NCBI GenBank assembly: GCA_964494645.1
Contig: CAZBSH010000006.1
Coordinates: forward strand, 1-58,631
DNA length: 58,631 nt
Origin: Christensenella sp964494645
GTDB lineage: Bacteria; Bacillota; Clostridia; Christensenellales; Christensenellaceae
Reading direction: 5' to 3'
Made by a program: the position numbers and the translations under genes. A model generated the notes under the pieces. It saw only the letters and a list, made by a program, of their open reading frames with translations, ran no database searches and had not been told where the DNA came from. Shown here in pieces: positions 39,863 to 49,442 of this stretch. Each line of letters opens with the position of its first letter. Position 1 is the first letter of the stretch.

Positions 39863-41353
39863 TTAATTTCTCATTGTTGCAAACTGCATGATGCCTTCCT
39901 GCGTCGCTTCTTCAATGCGGATCTCTCCCGTCAACTTCCCTTCGCACATAACGACCACACGATCACTCATGCGCAAGAGTTCCGGCATTTCAGAAGAAAT
40001 CATAATAATGGATTTCCCTTCGCTCGCAAGCCGGTTCATCAGCTTATAGATCTCACTTTTCGCACCAACATCTATGCCGCGTGTCGGCTCGTCGAAAATC
40101 AAAATATCGCAGTTTCTCACCAACCATTTTGCAATAACCACCTTTTGCTGGTTACCACCCGACAAGTTACGCACCAGTTGATGGATCGACGGCGTCTTGA
40201 GCGCCAGCTTATCCACATACTCCTGCGTTACCTTGGCAATCTTTCTTTCGTTAACAACCACACCGTTCACATATTCGTCCAGCGTCGCCATCACTGTGTT
40301 ATCAGCAATGGACAACCCTACCGCAAGTCCGAACGCCTTTCTGTCCTCTGAAAGATAACCGATCCCGTTTGCGACCGCGTCTTCAGGCGTATGTATTTGA
40401 ACCTCTTTACCGCTTACAAAAATTTTGCCGCTTGCTTTTGGATCAGCGCCAAAAATCAGTCGCGCCGTTTCCGTACGTCCTGCGCCCATCAGCCCCGCGA
40501 GTCCAAGGATCTCGCCTTTCCTAAGTTCAAAACTCACACCCTTCACAACAGGCGACACCAGCTCCTCTACTTTTAACACAACAGGCGCGTCCTTTGGAAC
40601 GGCGCTATGCGTTTTCGGCTCTTCATAAATCGTGCGCCCCACCATCATGCTGATGATTTGGCTCATATCCGTATCTGCCGTCCGCACCGTATCAACATAT
40701 TGTCCGTCGCGCATTACCGTAATATCATCCGTAATGATTTTGAGCTCTTCCATTCTGTGGGAGATATATACGATCCCCACACCCTTACTTTTCAGATCCT
40801 CAACAAATTTGAACAACTCATCGATTTCTGACGTTGTAAGCGCAGCGGTCGGTTCATCCATGATCAGAATATCTGTATGAAGCGAAATCGCCTTGGCAAT
40901 CTCGATCATCTGCTGTTTTGCCACCGAAAGCTTGTTGATCGTCGTATCCGGATCAATATCCAGTCCAAGTGACTCCAAAAGCTCTTTGGTCATCTGATAC
41001 GTTTTTTTCTTGTCCAGCGTGATCCCTTTTTTCGGTTCGCGTCCAATAAAGATATTGTCCGCTACCGTCAAATGCGGCATCAGGTTCAATTCCTGATGGA
41101 TCATGCTGACCCCATCTGCAATCGCTTCTCCCGGTGTCTTATAATCGACTTCCCGTCCCTTAACAACAACGCTTCCGCTGTCGCGTTCATAAATACCCGT
41201 CAAGACTTTCATCAACGTCGATTTGCCCGCGCCATTCTCGCCTACAAGACCGTGGACCTCTCCCTTTTTCAACTTGATCTGCGCGTCATCAAGCGCATGA
41301 ACGCCCGGAAATCTCTTTTGTATGCCATGCATACTCACCACGACTTCAGCCAT
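39863..41353 (-). CDS. Sugar ABC transporter ATP-binding protein, RbsA/MglA family (second importer)
   Basis: 496 residues from ATG 41353; GAGGTGG lies 7 bases upstream. Two ABC domains: Walker A GENGAGKST, Walker B LIMDEPTAAL in the first; GLMGAGRTE, signature LSGGNQQKVV and FDEPTRGID in the second. This is the standard asymmetric RbsA type. It starts a unit with the permease and binding-protein genes, after a strong terminator at 41535-41570, so importer transcription is separate from the sensor genes upstream, with a promoter presumably in 41360-41530 that I could not pin down. Confidence 0.92.
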   Translation of the reverse strand: MAEVVVSMHGIQKRFPGVHALDDAQIKLKKGEVHGLVGENGAGKSTLMKVLTGIYERDSGSVVVKGREVDYKTPGEAIADGVSMIHQELNLMPHLTVADNIFIGREPKKGITLDKKKTYQMTKELLESLGLDIDPDTTINKLSVAKQQMIEIAKAISLHTDILIMDEPTAALTTSEIDELFKFVEDLKSKGVGIVYISHRMEELKIITDDITVMRDGQYVDTVRTADTDMSQIISMMVGRTIYEEPKTHSAVPKDAPVVLKVEELVSPVVKGVSFELRKGEILGLAGLMGAGRTETARLIFGADPKASGKIFVSGKEVQIHTPEDAVANGIGYLSEDRKAFGLAVGLSIADNTVMATLDEYVNGVVVNERKIAKVTQEYVDKLALKTPSIHQLVRNLSGGNQQKVVIAKWLVRNCDILIFDEPTRGIDVGAKSEIYKLMNRLASEGKSIIMISSEMPELLRMSDRVVVMCEGKLTGEIRIEEATQEGIMQFATMRN

Positions 41354-41534
41354 TCTCAAACCACCTCTCTTAAGTTAACACTTGCTTTGAATCCACAATA
41401 AAAATTTATTAAACCCTTGCTTTTGTTTTATGATATCTCTTCGTCTTTGAAAAAGTAATAAACAAAACCACACAAAAGATTAAGGATTTCATACCAATCT
41501 GCAAACATCATTGTCAAATGTAAAAAACCATAAA

Positions 41535-41570
41535 AAAAAACGCCTTTGATCCTCATCAAAGACGTTTTTT
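41535..41570 (-). terminator. Terminator after the sensor genes
   Basis: Arms AAAAAACG-n-CTTTGAT and ATCAAAG-n-CGTTTTTT around CCTC, with a T run on the minus strand. It divides the YesN-YesM-binding-protein unit from the ABC importer unit. Confidence 0.88.
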
Positions 41571-41578
41571 AGCGTCGC

Positions 41579-42574
41579 TTATACAAATGGATAAATCAAT
41601 TTCTGAATTTCTTCCTCCCGCATATTGTCTTGTGTCACAAACGCAAACCCTGTATCCACATTCTTTTCCACCTGTTCATTTTTTAAAATTTCTACCGCTG
41701 CCTTGATCCCCATATATCCCATATTAAACGGCTTTTGCACGGCAAATCCTTTCACAATACCATCCTCTAACGCCTCATTTAGCACGGTAGAGCTGTCTAT
41801 CGCATAAAACGAAACATCCCGATAACGCCCCGTTTCTCTGAGCGCCTTTGCAATTCCCTCCGCCGCGATCTGATTCGTGCCGAATATGCCCTTCAGATCC
41901 GGATTATCTTGTAAAACCTGCAATGTCGTTTCATATGCCCTGTCAATACTGTCTCCGATGTCGTACTCCCCAACGAGCTCCACACCGCCTTTCAGAATCG
42001 CTTTTTTAAACCCCTGCGTACGCGCGACCGCCGTTGAAGAAATCATTTGGTGCGAAATAATAGCGATCTTTCCTTCGTTTCCGATCTCCTTTGCCATTTT
42101 CTCTCCAACGCTGCCCGCCGCAATTTCGTTGTTTGTGCCTACGAAACAATCTTCGATCGGCTTCGCAAGTTCAGAATCTACCATCACAAGACGGATCCCC
42201 TCGTCCATTGCCTGCTTTGCATACGGAAGAAGATCATCCTGATCGACTGCCGCCAATAATATCACATCCGGCTTTTGCGCGATCGCTTTTTTCATTTGTT
42301 CGATCTGCCCTTGCGTATCCGACTCCGAAAGCGGCGCATCTTTTGGTGCTTCGGGCGCAAGCAGCGTCAGCTCGACGTTGAACTCCTTCGCCGCGACCTG
42401 CGCCCCCTGCTTCACAGATTCCCAGAAATCAAACCCCGTCTGTTTTGATTTACTGATAAAAACAGCCTGCAAATTCTCATTGCGTGTTTCACTCTGCGTC
42501 CAAAATATACCTGTCATCACAAGCATCGCCGCAATGATCGCGGCAATCACGCCATAATATACCTTTTTGCTCAT
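41579..42574 (-). CDS. Membrane-anchored sugar-binding protein, probable sensor subunit
   Basis: 331 residues. The N-terminal hydrophobic segment (about 5-26) has no lipobox Cys and is likely an uncleaved anchor or signal peptide. The rest is a ribose-class periplasmic-binding domain (FISKSKQTGFDFWESVKQGAQ). It overlaps the YesM kinase gene by 4 bases and is followed by a terminator, so it belongs to the sensor unit and not to the importer, which has its own binding protein. This matches the three-component design in clostridia (XylFII-LytS-YesN of Clostridium beijerinckii), where the binding protein presents the sugar to the kinase. Confidence 0.85.
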   Translation of the reverse strand: MSKKVYYGVIAAIIAAMLVMTGIFWTQSETRNENLQAVFISKSKQTGFDFWESVKQGAQVAAKEFNVELTLLAPEAPKDAPLSESDTQGQIEQMKKAIAQKPDVILLAAVDQDDLLPYAKQAMDEGIRLVMVDSELAKPIEDCFVGTNNEIAAGSVGEKMAKEIGNEGKIAIISHQMISSTAVARTQGFKKAILKGGVELVGEYDIGDSIDRAYETTLQVLQDNPDLKGIFGTNQIAAEGIAKALRETGRYRDVSFYAIDSSTVLNEALEDGIVKGFAVQKPFNMGYMGIKAAVEILKNEQVEKNVDTGFAFVTQDNMREEEIQKLIYPFV

Positions 42575-44337
42575 GGCTTCTCCTTTATCGGCAGCGTGAC
42601 CGTAACAATCGTTCCTTTTTTAAATTCGCTTTCGATTCTCACACCGTATTCCTCACCATAGTAAAGCATGATCCGCTCACGGATATTATTGAGCCCTACC
42701 CCTCCATGGTTTATCTTTTTCGGTCTGCGGCGCAAAAAACCTCCCGAAAGCTCAAATGGACGCATGCCACGCCCATTATCCTCCACCGTGAAAACAAGCT
42801 TACTTCCCCATTTTCTCCCCTCGATCACAATTTTCCCGCCATTCGGATTGTTTTTGATTCCATGATAAATGGCGTTCTCCACGATCGGCTGCAGCAAAAG
42901 TTTCGGCATATACAGATCCATGATATTATCCGGTATTCTGATTTCATAATCGAGCATATCATAGCGCATTTTCTGGATCACCAGATAGCTGCGCACGTGT
43001 TCGATCTCATCAGAAACCGGAATGATATCTTTTCCGGAAGACAAAACGATACGAAAATAGTTTGCAAGCGCCAACGTGATCTCCTTGATCTTTTCATTCC
43101 CCGCGTCCTCCGCGATCCAAATGATGGAATCCAGCGTATTGTACAAAAAGTGCGGATTGATCTGCGACTGAAGGGCTTTTAATTCGCTCGTCCTTATCTG
43201 CTCCTGATCGATCATCACCTGTTCCATCAATTGCTTTAGCGTATTGGTCATCGCTTTTAACGAAACGCCCAGGTTTTCGATTTCTATGGTCCCTTTGATA
43301 TCAAAGCTTGCATCTAAATTTCCGTGCTCTACTTCATTTACCGCAAGTTCCAGACGGTCAAGCGGTTTTGTAATCATCTTTGCCAGCTGTACAGATCCAA
43401 TAAAAGAAACCAGCATCATTCCAAGCGCCAAAATCGCATAGATCAAACTCATCTCCCCGGTGGTTGAAACCAGTTCGTCAAGCATCGTCACCCCGACGAT
43501 CTCAAAGTCCGTACCCGGTACCGTACTTATGGTATAGACCTTATTGTCTTCCGGAAGCTCCAGCGTATAGGTATTGGTTTTTAATACCGCATCAATATTT
43601 TCGTCCTTCAGTCCGGAATAAATGAGCTGCAGCTGCGGATGATATACAATATGTCCTTCTCCGTCGATAATAAAAACATATCCGCTCGCGCCCAAATTGA
43701 TTGAGCTCAATATCTCGTCTATCACAGCATAATTCAGCTCCAAAAGCTGCGTACCCACCGCTTTGCCATCCTCATCCAGTATGGTGCGCGCCAGAGAGAT
43801 CACCCATGGGTTATCGCTTTTCGTCATCGTCCGCACACTGGTCCCGGTAAGCGCACATGCACCGGCTTCCACCTCTTTTAACTTTTGATACCATTGATCC
43901 TGCGTAATGTCATATCCATCTTTCATCACCAGCCCCTCAGGTACATAAACCGGTTTATTTAGGCTGTCAAACACAAAAATGGACGCAATCCCGTCACCGA
44001 TCTTCGGGATATCCCGCAAGAACCGCTCATAATTCTTCTGTGCGCTCTCTCTTCGTTCGGGCATGGGAAAATATCCCTTCTGCAAAAAATGGATCAAATC
44101 AGCATTTGCATTGATGAGCGCCGTAATATCCTCCGCATTCGAAATATACCGCCCAATATTTTTTCCTACCTGGGACAATATGACCTTCGTATCGTCCACT
44201 GTCCTCGTTTTCATATTTTCATAGGAATAGTAATAAGAGATCGCGCTCATAAGTACAAGGATCGCAATCATAAAAAGCGAAAAACATAATATAATCAGGG
44301 TCGATATTTTTTTGGGCGTCCGTGCCTTTTTCATCAT
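42571..44337 (-). CDS. Sensor histidine kinase, YesM/LytS type
   Basis: 588 residues. Helix 1 about 12-36, a large outside Cache-type domain about 40-295 (PWVISLARTILDEDGKAVG, GYVFIIDGEGHIVYHP), helix 2 about 298-316, HAMP about 318-370, then His_kinase with SQINPHFLYNTL (phospho-His396) and an HATPase_c domain with VENAIYHGI (N box), DNGRGM (G1) and GVGLNNIRERI (G2). It should phosphorylate the YesN-type regulator whose gene ends 3 bases upstream. Together with the adjacent binding protein it would sense an outside sugar. Confidence 0.93.
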   Translation of the reverse strand: MMKKARTPKKISTLIILCFSLFMIAILVLMSAISYYYSYENMKTRTVDDTKVILSQVGKNIGRYISNAEDITALINANADLIHFLQKGYFPMPERRESAQKNYERFLRDIPKIGDGIASIFVFDSLNKPVYVPEGLVMKDGYDITQDQWYQKLKEVEAGACALTGTSVRTMTKSDNPWVISLARTILDEDGKAVGTQLLELNYAVIDEILSSINLGASGYVFIIDGEGHIVYHPQLQLIYSGLKDENIDAVLKTNTYTLELPEDNKVYTISTVPGTDFEIVGVTMLDELVSTTGEMSLIYAILALGMMLVSFIGSVQLAKMITKPLDRLELAVNEVEHGNLDASFDIKGTIEIENLGVSLKAMTNTLKQLMEQVMIDQEQIRTSELKALQSQINPHFLYNTLDSIIWIAEDAGNEKIKEITLALANYFRIVLSSGKDIIPVSDEIEHVRSYLVIQKMRYDMLDYEIRIPDNIMDLYMPKLLLQPIVENAIYHGIKNNPNGGKIVIEGRKWGSKLVFTVEDNGRGMRPFELSGGFLRRRPKKINHGGVGLNNIRERIMLYYGEEYGVRIESEFKKGTIVTVTLPIKEKP

Positions 44338-44340
44338 ACG

Positions 44341-45909
44341 CTAACTCTGCTCTTTAAATTGCCTCGGCGATATCCCCATAATTTTTTTGAATACCGAACT
44401 AAAATATGTCTGATGCATAAACCCTGTCTCCGTAGCGACCTCATACACCTTACTGTCCGGGTATGCCAAAAGCTCTGTCGCCTTTTGAATGCGGTATTCA
44501 TTCAAGTAATCCACAAAAGTTTTGCCCGATTCCTTTTTTAAAATCATACTGATATATCCCGAGCTTAAAAAGAGGTCCTCACTGCACTTTTTTAAATTCA
44601 GGTCATTCTTTGCGTAATTTTTTTCAATGTACTGCCTGATTTTCAAAAAAAGCTGTCCGCTTCTCGATTTCATATTAGATACATAAGACGCCAGTTTTTT
44701 ATACAGCTCCTTAAGCCATTCCTCCGCCTCATCCGGCGAATCGAATCCCTCCACAACTCCGACCGGATCGAAGGTGAATATCCCCTGTCCCTCTTCGCTT
44801 TGCAGACGGCTGTCCACCGATTCGATCGTGTTGGATATTTTGAGAAACAATCTCAAAAGCATACTCCGGCACTGATCGTCCCCGGGCATCAGCTCTTTTA
44901 ATTCCACAAAAAAAGCCTCGATCAGCTTTCTGCTTTGCTCCGCGTCATTTCCGTACATCGCTTCTAAAAGCAACTTCTCTAAATGCTCCGGATATTTCAG
45001 TCCTTCCGAAGCGCGCTCCTTGATATCCGAATAGTAAATCACGTTCTGTCCTGACAATATAAAGGCATATCGAAGCGCTTCACGAGCCTGTTCCGCCATA
45101 GCTGCAAGCCCGCCGATCTCCGCGACCTCCGAAACAGCAAAATCAACCGGAATTTCTAAAAAACTAAGCAGATTCTGATATATCTCCATAAGGATATCAT
45201 CCATTTTCATGCGCGATTCCGCGCAAACGAGCATTGCCAGCTCGTTTTTATATGTTTCAAATGCAAACCCTCGTTTTTCGTTTTGCAAAAGCTCTCCCGC
45301 AATATTCAAAATGGAAAATCGCGCCAATTCATCGGAAATCTCGTCATCCCAGATTTTACATCCGGATAAATAGTCCTTCATCAAAACAAAATAGACATCC
45401 TGATTTTGCATTTCCGTATATCCGCAAAACAACGGAATATCCGCTGCCGCGCGCTTGTCCTGCTTGAGGATAGAATTTAAAATCGCGGCGGCTTTCACAT
45501 CGTCCTGATGTATCGTCTCCTGCTTTCCGCGTTCCTCTTCTATTTTGGCAAGCTGGTTCTTAACAACGCGCTCCACCATTTCTTTGGTGATCGGCTTCAG
45601 AATATAATCATCCACACCCATGCGCAGCGCGCTACGCGCATATTCAAAATCGTCAAAGCCTGTAATAATAACAACCTTCACCTGTGGATATTTCTTTTTG
45701 ATGATACTTGCAAACTCAAGCCCATCCATCCGGGGCATACAAATATCCAGCAAGATAACATCAGGTACATTTTCCAGCACTTGTTCAAACGCCTCTACCC
45801 CGTTTTCCGCCTCTGCGACCATTTCAATATCAAGTTCGTTCCAATTTACACTTTTGGTAATTCCGTGACGTACCAAAGCTTCGTCATCTACAATTAGTAT
45901 CCTATACAT
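44341..45909 (-). CDS. Response regulator, YesN type (receiver + AraC DNA-binding)
   Basis: 522 residues from ATG 45909; AAGGA lies 8 bases upstream, and a longer GTG reading from 45933 has no good site. Receiver domain residues 1-120 with the acidic pair DD8-9, phospho-Asp55 (LLDICMP) and Lys in ILKPIT. A middle helical domain of about 280 residues follows, and a C-terminal double helix-turn-helix of AraC type (LFLSSGYISMILKKESGKTF and VATETGFMHQTYFSSVF). It is first in the sensor unit and probably activates the importer and glycyl-radical genes downstream. Confidence 0.93.
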   Translation of the reverse strand: MYRILIVDDEALVRHGITKSVNWNELDIEMVAEAENGVEAFEQVLENVPDVILLDICMPRMDGLEFASIIKKKYPQVKVVIITGFDDFEYARSALRMGVDDYILKPITKEMVERVVKNQLAKIEEERGKQETIHQDDVKAAAILNSILKQDKRAAADIPLFCGYTEMQNQDVYFVLMKDYLSGCKIWDDEISDELARFSILNIAGELLQNEKRGFAFETYKNELAMLVCAESRMKMDDILMEIYQNLLSFLEIPVDFAVSEVAEIGGLAAMAEQAREALRYAFILSGQNVIYYSDIKERASEGLKYPEHLEKLLLEAMYGNDAEQSRKLIEAFFVELKELMPGDDQCRSMLLRLFLKISNTIESVDSRLQSEEGQGIFTFDPVGVVEGFDSPDEAEEWLKELYKKLASYVSNMKSRSGQLFLKIRQYIEKNYAKNDLNLKKCSEDLFLSSGYISMILKKESGKTFVDYLNEYRIQKATELLAYPDSKVYEVATETGFMHQTYFSSVFKKIMGISPRQFKEQS

Positions 45910-46043
45910 CTTTTTCGTCCTTAATTCCGGCACAAAAAGACCGTCTTTATTTTCCTATATTTACATGTCCACCCATCAGACAGTTTTGGCTCGAAATACG
46001 AATCCTTTTGTTTTATGCGTGAAATATTTAAAAGTTGTATTCT

Positions 46044-46072
46044 ATACTATTCTATTTTATTGCGTTCGTCAA
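46044..46072 (-). promoter_or_regulatory. Probable promoter of the YesN-YesM sensor unit
   Basis: TTGACG (46067-46072), 17-base spacer, TAGTAT (46044-46049) on the minus strand. The -10 is only 4 of 6, which would suit an activated promoter. The leader would be about 128 bases. Confidence 0.5.
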
Positions 46073-46091
46073 TGCGCAATGTCCGATAAAT

Positions 46092-46119
46092 AAAAGGACA
46101 GGCCCTCACCTGTCCTTTT
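46092..46119 (-). terminator. Terminator of the LemA-like gene
   Basis: Arms AAAAGGACAGG and CCTGTCCTTTT around CCCTCA, with T-rich flanks. A hairpin with almost the same arms lies at 58493-58519. Confidence 0.85.
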
Positions 46120-46136
46120 AAAAATGTTTTCATCTC

Positions 46137-46484
46137 TCAAATTGACTTGTAATCTTCATTTGGCAAACCACTCGGCTCTTCAGCCTGAACGGAAAACCCC
46201 ATCAACTTTGCCGGAATGCGATAAAACGGTTTGCGTCGCTGCACGTTATATTCGATCGCTGCCTTACGATATACGGAACGGCTCACCTCAAGCGCATGCC
46301 GCGCGCTGCCCTCATAAGGCTTTTGTGCTTTTTGTTCTGCTGCCAAATTCAGCGCAACTTGCGCAGCAAGCTGCTTTAATACCTGTCTCTGTCTTTCCAA
46401 TTCTCTAAAAACCATATAGTGCCACAACACAACCAGCAACGCTATGGAGATCCCTGCGATCCACCATGCCAACCCACTGTACAT
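46137..46484 (-). CDS. Small membrane protein with a LemA-like C-terminal motif
   Basis: 115 residues. One N-terminal membrane helix (about 5-24), a helical charged region, and near the end SRSVYRKAAIEYN followed by PFYRIPAKLMGFS. This resembles the end of LemA proteins, which have YN..I..FP..L.A...GF, including the closing GF. LemA itself is longer (about 180 residues) and begins differently, so this is a short relative or a remnant. GGAGG lies 8 bases before the ATG. It is a lone gene, divergent from the LytTR regulator, with a terminator right after it. Confidence 0.65.
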   Translation of the reverse strand: MYSGLAWWIAGISIALLVVLWHYMVFRELERQRQVLKQLAAQVALNLAAEQKAQKPYEGSARHALEVSRSVYRKAAIEYNVQRRKPFYRIPAKLMGFSVQAEEPSGLPNEDYKSI

Positions 46485-46557
46485 CCCGTTGCCTCCCGAC
46501 TACTATTCATTGTGCTCAGTATACCTAAGATGCCAAAATTTAATTATAGCTGTCCTG

Positions 46558-46625
46558 AATCGTCTCTTTGATAACCCAAATCGACCTTATACCTAATCGA
46601 CAAAGTATTTTTTGCGTGATAAAAT
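46558..46625 (+). promoter_or_regulatory. Promoter of the LytTR two-component operon with direct repeats
   Basis: TCGACA (46597-46602), 17-base spacer, TAAAAT (46620-46625) with TGA before it. Upstream, AATCGTC (46558) and AATCGAC (46579) are 21 bases apart, the spacing expected for LytTR dimers, and a third AATCGAC overlaps the -35. Self-activation by the encoded LytTR regulator is a reasonable guess. Confidence 0.5.
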
Positions 46626-46661
46626 AAAGGTCAAATATCCTATCGAAATGGAGCATCCCCC

Positions 46662-47387
46662 ATGAAAATCGCCGTTTGCGACGACAACTTGCAGGATTTG
46701 GAAGCGTTTACTGCCATACTTTCTGCTTACGGAAAAAAAACCGGCTCCATCCTTCACATGAATACATTTTCCAGTGCTGATAGTTTGCTTCGCACATTAG
46801 AAAACGGTGGAAAATTCGACGTCATATTTCTTGATATCCTGATGCCGGGCATAAACGGCATTGAAGCCGCGCGCGAACTTCGTCAATCAGATGGCGATAC
46901 CGAACTTGTTTTTCTGACAACTTCAAAAGACTTTGCGTTGGACGCGTTTTCGGTGAAAGCAAAAGATTACCTTGTGAAACCCTTGACTGAGGCTACCCTC
47001 TTTCGCCTGCTGGATGACTTGACCGCAAAACTGGATGATAGCGACGCCATATTAATAGACAGTAAAAAAACGCTCAGAAAACTTCATCCCGATCGAATCG
47101 AGTATTGCGAGGTAAAGGGGCACAATATCTTTTGGAACTTACGTTCCGGCGCGGTATTGGAGAGTCGAAACAGTATTTTTGAAACCGAAAAATTGCTTGC
47201 TCGAAGCGGCTTTTTTATAAGGGTACATCGTTCTTTTATTGTAAACCTGCATTGTATTTCATCTTTTAATCGCGACAGCTATACCATAGAGCTCGAAAGC
47301 CTGACACGTATTCCCGTCCCAAAAGCAAAATTTCCATCTGTTTTAGGACAATATTTGAATAAAATCGAAGGAAATCAAAACACGTGA
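46662..47387 (+). CDS. LytTR-type response regulator (AgrA/ComE-like)
   Basis: 241 residues. Receiver domain residues 1-120 with DD7-8, phospho-Asp58 (IFLDILMPG) and Lys in YLVKPLT. The LytTR DNA-binding domain follows (about 135-238) with IEYCEVKGHNIFW and FIRVHRSFIVN. The start is the ATG at 46662; a purine-rich ATGGAG lies about 10 bases before it. The gene overlaps the kinase gene by GTGA. It is the response part of a two-component pair whose promoter carries LytTR-like direct repeats. Confidence 0.93.
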   Translation: MKIAVCDDNLQDLEAFTAILSAYGKKTGSILHMNTFSSADSLLRTLENGGKFDVIFLDILMPGINGIEAARELRQSDGDTELVFLTTSKDFALDAFSVKAKDYLVKPLTEATLFRLLDDLTAKLDDSDAILIDSKKTLRKLHPDRIEYCEVKGHNIFWNLRSGAVLESRNSIFETEKLLARSGFFIRVHRSFIVNLHCISSFNRDSYTIELESLTRIPVPKAKFPSVLGQYLNKIEGNQNT

Positions 47388-49240
47388 AAAAGAAATATTT
47401 ATTAATCATTCCATTTTTGGTTATCGCTTGTGCGCTGTTGATGTATTTCTATAGCTTTACAACATCGGAGGCTCAGCAGCTTTACTTGTCTGTTACACCG
47501 GAAGATGCGGCGGGTTGGACGCTCACCACAATTCAGGATGACATAGAAAAGCCCATCTCTCCCAAGGAAGCTATAGATAGTGGTGAAACGATCGTCCTGC
47601 GACGGATTGTCCCCGAGACATGGTCCAATTACGAGACCGTGGCAATCACAGATTGGCTTGAAATGTGCGTGTTTATTGATGAAGAACCGGTGTATTCCAA
47701 CCTAAACCGACCCATAACCGCCGTTGGCGAACTTCCAAAAGAAAAACTGCCTTCCGATGCGCTTTTTACACAAGTTTTTGCCACAAACCCTGCATGGAAC
47801 GGAAAAACGATCACAGTACTCTCAAGGGCTTTTACAGACGAACCCTTCGGAAGCATTACATTCACTCTTCTCAGCAGTGCCGTCGCCGCCAAACAACAAA
47901 TAGCGTGGACGAGTGAACAGACAATTCCCGGTGCCATCTTTGGTGTTTTGTTTTTGCTTTTGTTTGGTCTGTTCCTGTATCGCTTACCCGCGGTCAAAAA
48001 AGCCTTACCATTGCTTTTGTTGGCTGCGGCAGCGCTTTTGCAAATGTTTTATTATCTGGACAAATTAAACGCCACCTCAATACTATCTTCTTATGATATG
48101 GTGATACGGGTACTCTGCCTATTAATGCCCTTGCTTTATCTCTCTACACAGATGCGGAAAGAACGAAAGCTCTTTTTGCGGATCGTTGTTCCAATCTGGG
48201 CGATTTATTTTTCCTCTGTCACCGCATGGTCTGTTTTTTCCCTGACGGTGCCAATGTGGTTTGATACGCTCGCTTATCTGACACTTTTACTTTTTGCAAT
48301 TCTGGTAGGCTTTACAATCAAAATCGCAAAAATTGGCAACGTATATTTCAAACGCTTTCTGAAAATGATGGGATTATTCTTCGTCGGCGCGGCGGCAATA
48401 TTTGTCCTATCTGCGGTTTTCGATCCTTCACTGTTCGAATTGTATATCATTTACTGGAAGGAAACGGTTGCCGGGTACCCGCTTCCTCTGGCGTTTGTAA
48501 TATTCACCGCTGTTCTACTGATCGAGTTTCTGTTGGCTCTTGTGGATCTCGTGGAGAGTCGCGTGAAAACCGCGCAAGAAATGGAAGCGCTGAAGCTGCG
48601 CAACGAGTTTACCGCGCAAAGTCTTTTAGGCATGGAACGAACCAATGAAGTCCTAGCAAGAGTGCGCCACGACGAGCTTCACCATCTGCGTATGCTAGCC
48701 ACTCTGTCTCGAGAAGAACCGTTACAGGCTGCGGACTATGCTGCTGCGCTCACCAAAGAGCTGGAGGCTATACCCGTTATGCGCTTTACCGAGAATCGTC
48801 TGATCAACGCAATTTTATCCATCCAATCAATCAACGCCGCAAACCGGAACGTTCAATTTGAGGCAAAGGTAAAATTGCCCGAGTCGCTACCCCTTCCGGA
48901 ATATGATATATCCACTGTGCTTATGAACTTGTTGGAAAACGCTGTGCAAGCCGCCGCAAAAGCGCCGGACAAAAAGAACCGACATGTCTCTGTTTTACTG
49001 GAAATGGAAGAGAGTACTTTTCTGATTACCATCACAAACTCCCTTCCTGAGGGATTTGACCAAAATTTCTTCCGCAACCGCTTCTTTTACGCCACCAAGA
49101 CAGGCGAAGTACAGCACGGATATGGCATTCCTTCTGCCCAGAACGTCGTAAATCGCTATGGTGGTAAACTGCGCTACTCTGTCAAAGACAATACGCTTAC
49201 GCTCAATACAGTCATGGATGCGCGGATGGTCAAAAACTGA
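47384..49240 (+). CDS. Sensor kinase with outside domain, seven membrane helices and AgrC-like kinase core
   Basis: 618 residues, GTG start overlapping the regulator stop (GTGA), GAAGGAAA upstream. An N-terminal helix (about 5-24), an outside domain of about 150 residues, then about seven helices (180-390), the layout of 7TMR-DISM receptors. The kinase core has RVRHDELHHLRML, the His box of the AgrC/ComD class with the His in VRHD, then LLENAVQAA (N box) and HGYGIPSAQNVVNRYGG (G2 box). It is paired with the LytTR regulator. Its ligand is unknown; no peptide-precursor or processing gene is next to it. Confidence 0.9.
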   Translation: MKKKYLLIIPFLVIACALLMYFYSFTTSEAQQLYLSVTPEDAAGWTLTTIQDDIEKPISPKEAIDSGETIVLRRIVPETWSNYETVAITDWLEMCVFIDEEPVYSNLNRPITAVGELPKEKLPSDALFTQVFATNPAWNGKTITVLSRAFTDEPFGSITFTLLSSAVAAKQQIAWTSEQTIPGAIFGVLFLLLFGLFLYRLPAVKKALPLLLLAAAALLQMFYYLDKLNATSILSSYDMVIRVLCLLMPLLYLSTQMRKERKLFLRIVVPIWAIYFSSVTAWSVFSLTVPMWFDTLAYLTLLLFAILVGFTIKIAKIGNVYFKRFLKMMGLFFVGAAAIFVLSAVFDPSLFELYIIYWKETVAGYPLPLAFVIFTAVLLIEFLLALVDLVESRVKTAQEMEALKLRNEFTAQSLLGMERTNEVLARVRHDELHHLRMLATLSREEPLQAADYAAALTKELEAIPVMRFTENRLINAILSIQSINAANRNVQFEAKVKLPESLPLPEYDISTVLMNLLENAVQAAAKAPDKKNRHVSVLLEMEESTFLITITNSLPEGFDQNFFRNRFFYATKTGEVQHGYGIPSAQNVVNRYGGKLRYSVKDNTLTLNTVMDARMVKN

Positions 49241-49442
49241 AAGCGGATCAAAATTCCCAAAGATGCCCAAAAGGCATCGCAATTATGAAATCATAAACAT
49301 GAAACCGTTTGAAACAAATGTATAATTCCGGCGTACGTTCACGCTGCCTAAATAATACTTTCGCGGTAAAATAAAATATGGTTATTTATAATTTGCGTTC
49401 AAAATATGAAAAGAATAACGAGCATTGCAGCGGTGAGTGGCA

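Noticed and set aside
49262..49278. GATGCC/GGCATC hairpin after the sensor kinase gene at 49240
   Set aside because: Short stem and no T run, so not called a terminator.
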